Part shown: one piece after another, positions 1-5,028 of the stretch | Numbering within the stretch: position 1 is the first letter of the stretch | How the letters are laid out: every line of letters starts with the position of its first letter | Assembly: GCA_031289935.1 (NCBI GenBank) | Contig: JAITON010000062.1 | Coordinates: forward strand, 1-5,116 | Direction: 5' to 3' | Source: Treponema sp. | Lineage (GTDB): Bacteria; Spirochaetota; Spirochaetia; Treponematales; Breznakiellaceae | DNA length: 5,116 nt | Position numbers and translations under genes: made by a program | The notes under the pieces: model-generated | Told to the model about the DNA's origin: nothing | The model's database searches: none | Seen by the model: only the letters and a program-made list of their open reading frames with translations

Positions 1-145
1 AATCGTCCAGCAGCGCAGTGGCCGCCGTCAGGCGCGCCTCGTCAAGGTTAAAGGTCGTTTTGTGGTCCTTGCACTGGGCCAAAAAGTTCTCCGACCAGGC
101 CAGGAATTCCGCGTCGGAACTCCCCATGTAATATTGGTACTTCAT
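1..145 (-). CDS. Hypothetical protein, N-terminal part (cut by window edge)
   Basis: The first 48 residues are visible, starting MKYQYYMGSSDAEFLAWSEN and continuing through a basic, Cys-containing stretch to a helical segment ending ALLDD. The start is decided by an AAGGAG ribosome binding site at 153-158 with 7-base spacing. An ATG five bases further upstream (148-150) hits a stop after two codons, so 145 is the real start. The sequence looks like soluble, helical protein with no signal peptide. It reminds me of a small hypothetical family seen in termite-gut treponemes, but that is recall only and no function can be given. The nearest good promoter upstream is at 778-806, which would give an unusually long leader. 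A 12-bp hairpin (178-208) lies between the repeats and the ribosome binding site. That a gene starts here is well supported; its identity is not. Confidence 0.8.
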   Translation of the reverse strand, partial: MKYQYYMGSSDAEFLAWSENFLAQCKDHKTTFNLDEARLTAATALLDD

Positions 146-177
146 AGCATCACTCCTTCGTATATTTTCAAGCGGTT

Positions 178-208
178 GTTGTTCGGAAAACAGCAGTTTC
201 CGAACAAC
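178..208 (-). promoter_or_regulatory. 12-bp perfect inverted repeat upstream of the leftmost gene
   Basis: GTTGTTCGGAAA at 178-189 is exactly complementary to TTTCCGAACAAC at 197-208, leaving a 7-base loop (ACAGCAG). It lies 33 bases upstream of the start at 145 and about 20 bases before its ribosome binding site. In the leftward direction it is not followed by a T-run, so it does not look like an intrinsic terminator. It could be an RNA hairpin in the leader of the gene, or a protein-binding dyad. The structure is certain; its role is inference. Confidence 0.6.
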
Positions 209-250
209 CCTATTAGTTCCCCAGAATCGGGGATGAACGCAGGGATTTTA

Positions 251-460
251 GGGGCTGGTTTGGTCAAATCAGGAGCTGGTTTGGTCAAACTAGAAGCTCG
301 TTTGGCCAAACTAGGAGCTCGTTTGGCCAAATCAGGGGCTGATTTAGTCAAATCAGGGGCTCGTTTGGCCAAATCAGGAGCTGGTTTGGTCAAATCAGGA
401 GCTGGTTTGGTCAAACTAGAAGCTGGTTTGGTCAAATCAGGGGCTCGTTTGGTCAAACTA
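251..460. repeat. Ten tandem copies of a 21-bp near-palindromic unit
   Basis: Ten uninterrupted units begin at 251, 272, 293, 314, 335, 356, 377, 398, 419 and 440, with consensus GGRGCTSGTTTGGYCAAAYYA (R=A/G, S=G/C, Y=C/T). Only eight columns vary: 2, 3, 7, 8, 12, 14, 19 and 20. Each unit contains a dyad, CTGGTTTG-GT-CAAATCAG in the commonest form, which pairs along 8 positions with one G.T wobble. Units 3, 4 and 6 carry the exact 10-bp palindrome TTTGGCCAAA. The 21-bp period is about two turns of the helix, so all dyads face the same side of the DNA. The last three bases are either TCA or CTA. The array is intergenic and can be read as a protein heptad repeat on either strand, but the variation does not follow codon positions. 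Confidence 0.95.
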
Positions 461-534
461 GAAAGGGGCATAGGGATTCGCCCTTTTGCGCGCCGGGAAT
501 ACCGGGCAACTGGAGGCAGGGGCTTGAGAAACCG

Positions 535-558
535 GCAATCCGCCAGCGGCGGGATTGC
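535..558. repeat. Bulged hairpin with CAATCC/GGATTG arms
   Basis: GCAATCC at 535-541 pairs with GGATTGC at 552-558. Inside it, GCC (542-544) pairs with GGC (548-550) around an AGC loop, with G551 as a single bulge. The outer arms are the same CAATCC/GGATTG arms as in the palindromes at 602-617 and 863-915, so this looks like a family member with a longer interior. It is flanked by a direct duplication of GGAATACCGG (496-505 and 563-572). No function is evident. Confidence 0.6.
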
Positions 559-579
559 GGGCGGAATACCGGACGCTAC

Positions 580-597
580 GGGGGGGGGGGGGGGGGG
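580..597. repeat. Homopolymer of 18 G (C18 on the transcribed strand)
   Basis: Positions 580-597 are all G. A tract this long is prone to slipped-strand length change during replication. It lies downstream of the strong leftward promoter (778-806) and about 435 bases upstream of the gene starting at 145, so in a leftward transcript it would be a C18 run. Poly-G tracts of varying length are known to modulate some treponemal promoters; whether that applies here is inference. The exact count should be treated with caution because homopolymers are error-prone in sequencing. Confidence 0.9.
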
Positions 598-601
598 TGC
601 G

Positions 602-643
602 CAATCTGGTGGGATTGGGGTCCCGTTTGCGCCTGCAAACGGG
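602..643. repeat. Degenerate CAATCC palindrome copy followed by a 9-bp-stem hairpin
   Basis: CAATCTGGTGGGATTG at 602-617 differs at two positions from the CAATCCGGTAGGATTG unit at 863-878 and is an isolated member of that family. Immediately after it, CCCGTTTGC (622-630) is exactly complementary to GCAAACGGG (635-643) around a GCCT loop. Neither side of the second hairpin has a T-run, so I do not call it a terminator. Confidence 0.65.
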
Positions 644-777
644 GCGATTGGGACATTCTGGCCGGCTCGAGCGGGGCCGCTCTCTGGCTTTGCCGGGCTA
701 TTGGGGACAATCAACCGGGAACGGCCTCTATGGTCCATGGCGGCCCTGTTTTCTCGTATCATCATCATGATAGAGTA

Positions 778-806
778 ACTATATACCGTCACGAGGAATA
801 TGTCAA
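778..806 (-). promoter_or_regulatory. Near-consensus sigma-70 promoter firing leftward into the repeat region
   Basis: On the minus strand, TTGACA (806-801) is followed after exactly 17 bases by TATAGT (783-778). The -35 box is perfect and the -10 box is one base off consensus, with a local AT-rich context. Transcription would begin near 771. No gene with a ribosome binding site begins within the next several hundred bases, and the first well-supported start downstream is at 145. The transcript would therefore carry the G18/C18 tract, the 21-bp array and the 178-208 hairpin. It is either the distant promoter of the leftmost gene or the promoter of an untranslated RNA. Confidence 0.7.
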
Positions 807-862
807 GCGCTTTTTACGAAAATGGGTAAAAATTCATGCTTTTTTTCGCGTTTAAGGGTGTG

Positions 863-925
863 CAATCCGGTAGGATTGGGCAATCCAGTAGGATTGGGGC
901 AATCCGGTAGGATTGGGGGCAATCC
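863..925. repeat. Three tandem CAATCC-N4-GGATTG palindromes plus a half copy
   Basis: Palindromes occupy 863-878, 881-896 and 900-915 (interior GGTA, AGTA, GGTA), and a left arm alone follows at 920-925. Each can form a 6-bp stem with a 4-base loop. They are separated by 2, 3 and 4 G residues, so the G-runs after each GGATT grow from 3 to 4 to 5. The cluster lies in the probable 3' untranslated region of the symporter transcript. A degenerate copy at 602-617 and an expanded one at 535-558 show that the element recurs in this gap. Confidence 0.85.
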
Positions 926-944
926 GGGCCGGAGACCGCCCGGA
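923..944 (-). terminator. Possible stem-loop terminator after the symporter gene (no T-run)
   Basis: TCCGGGC at 923-929 pairs exactly with GCCCGGA at 938-944 around an 8-base loop, 18 bases past the symporter stop codon. The stem is all but one pair G-C at its core, but in the leftward direction it is followed by TTGCCCCC and not a T-tract. The following palindrome cluster could add structure. It could slow or end transcription or protect the 3' end; a classical intrinsic terminator is not proven. Confidence 0.35.
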
Positions 945-962
945 GTTATCCTGCACTATCCG

Positions 963-2246
963 CTAATCACGCTCCTTTTTGAACTTCACCAGGAAGGAGA
1001 CCCCCACCGAACACGCCATGAGGACGGCCGGGAAGACAATCATCATGAACTTGGCCGCCGAGGCGGGGTCGGCGCCGGGGTTATCGGAGGACTCGAAGCC
1101 GAAGATGATAAAGAGGAGCATAAAGACCCCGCTGCGGACCAGGCTGGAGAGCCGGGTGATAAAGCTCACCCCTGCGAAAATGGTGGCCTCCCGGCGCAGG
1201 CCGTACCGGGCCGCATCGTCTTCAATCAGCTCGGAATTCACCATGTCCAGGTTGGCGGTAATGCCCGCGATACCGGCGCCTACAAAAACGCCGAACACGC
1301 AGGCCATGATGAGGTCCCCGGCAAAGTAGAAGGGGATGAGGGCCAGGAAGAGTACCAGCAGGGCGATCCGCCAGACTCGTATGGCGCCGAAGCGGTTAAT
1401 CAGCTTGTACCAGAGGAACATACAGGGCACCGCCGGCACAAAGACCGATGCGGTGAGGAAGGTCGCCATGCCGTCGGCCAGGCCCAGACCGTATTTAATA
1501 TAGAAGGGAATGCCCGCCAAGAGCAGCCCCGAGGTGGCGCTATAGAAGAAGTGGGATACCGCCACGGGCCAGAAGTTGCGGTTGGTAGCAATGGCCTTGA
1601 GCGAGGCCCAGAGTTTCGGCTGGGGGCTCTCGCTGAACTCCTGCCGCTCCTTACAGCCCAGGATCGAGAAGAGCATGATGCCGCAGCCTAACACGCCGAT
1701 GATCAGCGCCGTTATCGGGTAGCCCAGGATCCCCGCCAGGGTAGGGGCCAGGGATACGCTGATGATCATCCCGACAAGTTGCAGGGCCTGGCGTATGGAG
1801 TTGGCGGAATTGCGTTTGTCCACCTCCCGGAAGAGTTCCGGCAGCAGGGAATGGTAGTTCACCGAGGCGATGGTGTTGGCCGTTTCGGTGAGCATCAGGA
1901 ATACCGTGAAGTAGACTGCCAGGGCGGCCCCATTGCCCAGGCTCCCGGGGGGGCTGAAGAAGAGGACCGAGGCCAGGCCGAAGAGGATGATGCTGCTCAG
2001 GAGCCAGGGCCGGCGGCGCCCCCAGCGGGTGCGGGTACGGTCCGAGAGATGCCCCGCCAGGGGGTCGTTAAAGGCGTCCCAAATAGCGAAGAACACGTTG
2101 CCGATGCTGATAGCCACCATGGAGAGGCCCAGCTTGTCGTTGTAGAAGAAGGTGCCGTAGGTCTGGTACATATAGCCTGTAATGGAGAGCCCGAACATGG
2201 CCAGGGCATAGCGCCAGGGCCGGTTAAAAGATGCTTTTGCCGTCAT
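963..2246 (-). CDS. GPH-family (MelB-like) cation:sugar symporter
   Basis: This 427-residue inner-membrane protein probably couples Na+ or H+ entry to uptake of a glycoside, pentoside or hexuronide. About 12 hydrophobic segments are visible (roughly 11-32, 43-62, 82-98, 107-128, 152-173, 177-196, 226-250, 262-282, 292-308, 313-333, 358-383, 400-421). The family signature is clear: WDAFNDPLAG at 56-65, then DRTRTRWGRRRPW at 69-81 in the loop after helix 2. Asp57 and Asp61 match the MelB cation-site pair Asp55/Asp59. Further marks are SLLPEL (133-138) and RREATIFAG (351-359). By my hand alignment the MelB Asp124 position is Ser128, as in family members that differ from MelB in substrate or ion. 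The start at 2246 is fixed by AAGGAG (2252-2257) five bases upstream. It has its own promoter (2266-2294), so it is not just the tail of the queA operon. The substrate cannot be told: no glycosidase gene is visible. Confidence 0.9.
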   Translation of the reverse strand: MTAKASFNRPWRYALAMFGLSITGYMYQTYGTFFYNDKLGLSMVAISIGNVFFAIWDAFNDPLAGHLSDRTRTRWGRRRPWLLSSIILFGLASVLFFSPPGSLGNGAALAVYFTVFLMLTETANTIASVNYHSLLPELFREVDKRNSANSIRQALQLVGMIISVSLAPTLAGILGYPITALIIGVLGCGIMLFSILGCKERQEFSESPQPKLWASLKAIATNRNFWPVAVSHFFYSATSGLLLAGIPFYIKYGLGLADGMATFLTASVFVPAVPCMFLWYKLINRFGAIRVWRIALLVLFLALIPFYFAGDLIMACVFGVFVGAGIAGITANLDMVNSELIEDDAARYGLRREATIFAGVSFITRLSSLVRSGVFMLLFIIFGFESSDNPGADPASAAKFMMIVFPAVLMACSVGVSFLVKFKKERD

Positions 2247-2265
2247 AATTACTCCTTATCTGTCT

Positions 2266-2294
2266 ATTATACACCTCTTTGGGAGAAAAGCCAA
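2266..2294 (-). promoter_or_regulatory. Sigma-70 promoter of the symporter gene
   Basis: On the minus strand, TTGGCT (2294-2289) is followed after exactly 17 bases by a perfect TATAAT (2271-2266). Transcription would begin near 2259, giving a leader of about 12 bases that just contains the AAGGAG ribosome binding site at 2252-2257. It lies in the 55-base gap after the queA stop codon, so the symporter can be expressed apart from the upstream operon. No operator-like dyad is visible around it. Confidence 0.75.
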
Positions 2295-2301
2295 TGTTTT
2301 T

Positions 2302-3378
2302 TTACAGAATCAGCATGGCGTCGCCGTAGCTGAAGAAGCGGTAGCCTTGACGGACGGCTTCGGCGTAACTGTCCAGGATGAGATCCTTCCCGGCAAAGGC
2401 CGATACGAGCATGAGCAGGGTCGATTCGGGGGTGTGGAAGTTGGTAAAGAGGCCTTCCACGGCCTTGAACCGGTAGCCGGGGTAGATAAAAATCGACGTG
2501 CTCCCCTCCCCTGCCCGGAACGTTCCCCCGGAGCTATCCCAGGCGCTTTCCAGGGTACGAACGCTGGTAGTGCCCACGGCGATGAGGGGCCGGCCCGCCG
2601 CCCTGGCCTGGGTTAGGGCGGCTGCGGTTCCGGCATCAATCTGATAGACCTCCCCGTGCATAGGGTGGTCCTCAAGGCGCCCGGCCCGTACGGGAAGAAA
2701 GGTCCCCAGGCCCACGTGCAGGGTGATGAAGGCGGCCCCCAGGCCCGCAGCCTCGAGACCGGCCAGGAGGGACCGGGTAAAGTGGAGCCCTGCGGTGGGG
2801 GCCGCAACGCTGCCGGTTTGGGCGGCATAGACGGTCTGGTAGCGTTCGCTGTCGGCCGCCGTGTCGGGCCGTTTGATGTAGGGCGGCAGGGGAACGTGGC
2901 CGTAGCGCTCGAGCCAGGGCTCGTCAATGGGCCGGTCAAAGCGGAGGAGCCGGAACTCGCCCCCGGAACGGTCCCCCGCAATAATTTCTGCGGCGGCGAG
3001 CTCCCGGCCCGCCTCATCGGTAAAGCGGTAACGGCTCCCGGTACGGCGGCGCTTGGCCCGGCGGACCAGGACCCGCCAGGTGCGGCCGCTGGAGTCATCA
3101 TCCGGCTTGTTAATCAGCAGAAATTCCGTTGCCGCGCCGCCCTCCCCGGCAATACCGAAGATGCGGGCCTTACGGACCCGGGAATTGTTAAAGACCAGCA
3201 GGGGTTTCGGCCCGGGAAAGGCGGCCCGGAGCAGCTCCGGAAGATCGGCCACCATGCGGTGTTCCCGGCGGCCCGATGCGCGGTCCAGAACCATGAGGCG
3301 GCTCCGGCCCCGCTCCAAGGGCGGCGTCTGGGCGATAAGTTCCCTGGGCAGATCAAAGGCGAAATCGGCGGTCCTCAC
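2302..3378 (-). CDS. queA: tRNA preQ1(34) S-adenosylmethionine ribosyltransferase-isomerase
   Basis: This cytoplasmic enzyme moves the ribose part of S-adenosylmethionine onto preQ1 at tRNA position 34 to give epoxyqueuosine, the penultimate step in queuosine synthesis. At 358 residues it is full length. Family motifs run in order: FDLPRELIAQ (8-17), SRLMVLD (26-32), NNSRVRKARIFG (64-75), GHVPLPPYIKRPD (160-172), ERYQTVYA then GSVAAPTAGLHFT (178-201), ITLHVGLGTFLPVR (218-231), MHGEVYQI (240-247), AVGTTSVRTLES (267-278), IFIYPGYRFK (296-305), TNFHTPESTLLMLVSAFAG (312-330) and YRFFSYGDAMLI (346-357). The second position of NNSRV is usually Asp (NDTRV) in better-known members. The start is GTG at 3376-3378, overlapping the upstream regulator stop as GTGA; it places FDLP at the usual distance from the N-terminus. 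There is little ribosome binding site of its own, so translational coupling is likely. No tgt or other queuosine gene is visible. Confidence 0.97.
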   Translation of the reverse strand: MRTADFAFDLPRELIAQTPPLERGRSRLMVLDRASGRREHRMVADLPELLRAAFPGPKPLLVFNNSRVRKARIFGIAGEGGAATEFLLINKPDDDSSGRTWRVLVRRAKRRRTGSRYRFTDEAGRELAAAEIIAGDRSGGEFRLLRFDRPIDEPWLERYGHVPLPPYIKRPDTAADSERYQTVYAAQTGSVAAPTAGLHFTRSLLAGLEAAGLGAAFITLHVGLGTFLPVRAGRLEDHPMHGEVYQIDAGTAAALTQARAAGRPLIAVGTTSVRTLESAWDSSGGTFRAGEGSTSIFIYPGYRFKAVEGLFTNFHTPESTLLMLVSAFAGKDLILDSYAEAVRQGYRFFSYGDAMLIL

Positions 3379-4754
3379 GCTTCGTCCGCGTCTTCGGGGA
3401 GGTCGCCCCAGCCGGCCAGCTTCCGGTACAGGGTCTTGCGGCCTATCCCCAGGGCATCGGCGGCCTTGCTCTTGTTGCCCTGGAGCGCGGCCACGGTATC
3501 GCGGATGACTATCTTCTCCACCTCCTCCATGCTGCTGCCCATGGGGATGCGTATCCAGCTTGCGTCGCCGGAGCTCCGCAGGGCCGGGGGCAGGTCCTCC
3601 ATGGTGATGACCGGCCCTTGGGCCATGACCACAGCGCTCTCAATGCAGTTCCGCAATTCCCGCACATTACCCGGCCAATCATAGGCGAAGAGAACGGACC
3701 GGACATGGTTGTCCAGCCCCTCAATAGTCTTACCGTTCTCCAGAGACAGCTCCTTGAGAAAGCCCGCGATCATCAGGGGGAGATCTTCCTTGCGCTCCCG
3801 CAGGGCCGGGACCCGGATGTTCACCACGTTGAGCCGGAAGTAGAGGTCCTCCCGGAAATTGCCTTTCTCGATCTCCGCCTTGAGATCCCGGTTGGTGGCC
3901 GCCACGATCCGCACATCGGTCTCGATCGTTTCCTCCCCGCCGACCCGCTCGAACTTCTTCTCCTGCAAGACCCGCAGGAGTTTGATCTGCACATTCTGAT
4001 CAATCTCGCCAATCTCATCCAGGAAGAGGGTGCCCTCGTGAGCCCGCTCAAAGCAGCCCCGCCGCCGGGCGGTGGCCCCGGTAAAAGCCCCCTTCTCGTG
4101 GCCGAAGAGTTCACTTTCCAAAAGGCTTGCCGCCAGGGCCGCGCAATGGACCTTGACCAGGGGCTTGTCTTTCCGGGGGGAGAGCCCGTGGATGGCGTCG
4201 GCCACGAGCTCCTTCCCCACTCCCGATTCCCCGGTGATGAGCACCGAGGCCTTGGCGGGCGCCACCCGGCTGATGGTATCGAAGACCAGGTGTATGGGGG
4301 CGCTGTCGCCGATCATGGCGCTGAACTGCTTCTTGTGCTCCAGTTCCTCCTCCAGCCGGTACTGCCGGAGGCTCATCTCCCGGATTTGCAGGGCCCGCTT
4401 TACCAGGAGGGAGAGGTGATCCAGATTGAGGGGCTTGGTGAGGAAATCGTAGGCTCCGTCCCGCATGGCCGCCACGGCGTTTTCCACGGTACCGTGGCCG
4501 GTGAGCACGATAACGGGCACCCCCGGCGTCCCGGTGCAGATCCGCTTGAGCAATTCCTCGCCGGAAAGGCCCGGCATACGCAGGTCCGTAATCACCAGGT
4601 CGATATCGCCCTTCTGAAAGCGCTTCCAGCCCTCGTCGCCATCGGCAGCAGTAACCACCTCGTGGCGGTCCATCTCCAGGGCCGCCGCAAGACCTTCACG
4701 GATATTTTTCTCATCGTCCACTACCAGGAGCTTAAACTTCACCGCGTTCTCCAT
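3375..4754 (-). CDS. Sigma-54-dependent response regulator (NtrC/AtoC type)
   Basis: This 459-residue cytoplasmic transcription activator has all three domains. The receiver (about 5-122) has the acidic pair Asp13/Asp14, phosphoacceptor Asp57 in TDLRMPG, Thr85 and Lys107. The AAA+ sigma-54 interaction domain (about 146-372) has Walker A GESGVGKE (175-182), the sigma-54 contact loop GAFTGA (222-227), Walker B LFLDE (243-247), sensor I ATN (286-288), FREDLYFRLNV with Arg301/Arg307 (300-310) and WPGNVREL (360-367). The C-terminal Fis-type helix-turn-helix (about 410-447) ends GRKTLYRKL. Every catalytic residue is intact. It should be phosphorylated by a histidine kinase and switch on sigma-54 promoters, but no kinase is visible on either side. 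It leads an operon with queA (4-base overlap). The promoter lies so close that ATG 4754 would have almost no leader; GTG at 4742, with GGAG six bases before it, is a serious alternative start. Its target genes are unknown. Confidence 0.95.
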   Translation of the reverse strand: MENAVKFKLLVVDDEKNIREGLAAALEMDRHEVVTAADGDEGWKRFQKGDIDLVITDLRMPGLSGEELLKRICTGTPGVPVIVLTGHGTVENAVAAMRDGAYDFLTKPLNLDHLSLLVKRALQIREMSLRQYRLEEELEHKKQFSAMIGDSAPIHLVFDTISRVAPAKASVLITGESGVGKELVADAIHGLSPRKDKPLVKVHCAALAASLLESELFGHEKGAFTGATARRRGCFERAHEGTLFLDEIGEIDQNVQIKLLRVLQEKKFERVGGEETIETDVRIVAATNRDLKAEIEKGNFREDLYFRLNVVNIRVPALRERKEDLPLMIAGFLKELSLENGKTIEGLDNHVRSVLFAYDWPGNVRELRNCIESAVVMAQGPVITMEDLPPALRSSGDASWIRIPMGSSMEEVEKIVIRDTVAALQGNKSKAADALGIGRKTLYRKLAGWGDLPEDADEA

Positions 4755-4762
4755 CGGCCCCC

Positions 4763-4791
4763 AGTATACCCCGCTTCCACCCGCCCGTCAA
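4763..4791 (-). promoter_or_regulatory. Sigma-70 promoter of the regulator-queA operon
   Basis: On the minus strand, TTGACG (4791-4786) is followed after exactly 17 bases by TATACT (4768-4763). Each box is within one or two bases of consensus. Transcription would begin near 4756, only about two bases before the annotated ATG at 4754, which implies either a leaderless message or use of the GTG at 4742. No sigma-54 -24/-12 element was noticed here, so autoregulation through sigma-54 is not suggested. Confidence 0.65.
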
Positions 4792-4889
4792 CGATGATTC
4801 GCGGCGAAGGGCCGCGCCTCCGCAGAGGATGGGAGCCTCTCTGAGCCCCCGCCCCCTCGTCAAGCGGCCCCTCTTCCCCCATTACCCCA

Positions 4890-4975
4890 CACGGAGGCAC
4901 GGCGGCTTATATATCTCCGTGCCCCCCCTGTCCTCCCTGGGACATTTTCCCACAGAGTACACAGAGACCACAGAG
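4890..4975. repeat. CACRGAG iterated repeats in the gap upstream of the regulator
   Basis: CACAGAG occurs at 4951-4957, 4960-4966 and 4969-4975, a strict 9-base period. To the left, CACGGAG at 4890-4896 and CACGG at 4898-4902 lie close together, and the inverted CTCCGTG at 4915-4921 pairs exactly with 4890-4896. A short dyad TGGGA/TCCCA (4938-4952 region) separates the two blocks. Similar CACAGAG/CACGGAG strings are, as I recall, dispersed between genes in many environmental bacteria. This block lies 90-200 bases upstream of the regulator promoter and just downstream of the gene ending at 5029. Confidence 0.7.
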
Positions 4976-5028
4976 GAGGAACAAAGCCCCCAAACTCCCA
5001 GATCACCGATACGGCGGCTCCTCAGTTG

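Larger units (their letters stand above)
146..962. other. 817-base gene-free region rich in palindromic repeats
   Basis: This gap between the symporter stop and the start of the leftmost gene has no gene I can support. It contains a 12-bp-stem hairpin, ten 21-bp tandem units, a bulged hairpin, an 18-G run, a CAATCC/GGATTG palindrome variant next to a 9-bp-stem hairpin, a strong leftward promoter, three CAATCC-N4-GGATTG palindromes and a 7-bp-stem hairpin. Long reading frames cross it on both strands because the repeat period is a multiple of three and the sequence is GC-rich. Substitutions between repeat units are mostly non-synonymous in both long frames (6 of 8 variable columns), which argues against coding. 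The AT-rich part is limited to about 755-860, around the promoter. Confidence 0.75.

Noticed and set aside
251..460. CRISPR array
   Set aside because: The 21-bp units are directly adjacent with no unique spacers, and no cas gene is visible.
622..643. Intrinsic terminator
   Set aside because: The 9-bp stem is strong, but neither strand has a T-run after it, so only a hairpin is recorded.
62..778. Plus-strand 238-residue frame with GAGLVKS heptads
   Set aside because: It starts inside the antisense of a well-supported gene, has no ribosome binding site, runs through the tandem repeat and the G18 run, and unit differences are mostly non-synonymous. The open frame is explained by a repeat period divisible by three.
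822..1691. Plus-strand 289-residue frame
   Set aside because: It begins in the palindromic repeats and is antisense to the symporter; its composition (Gly, Glu, His rich) is typical of a shadow frame of a membrane protein gene.
2656..3684. Plus-strand 342-residue frame, and the 408-residue one at 3618-4844
   Set aside because: Both are antisense to queA and the regulator, whose motifs are complete in the minus-strand frames; GC-rich coding sequence gives long antisense frames.
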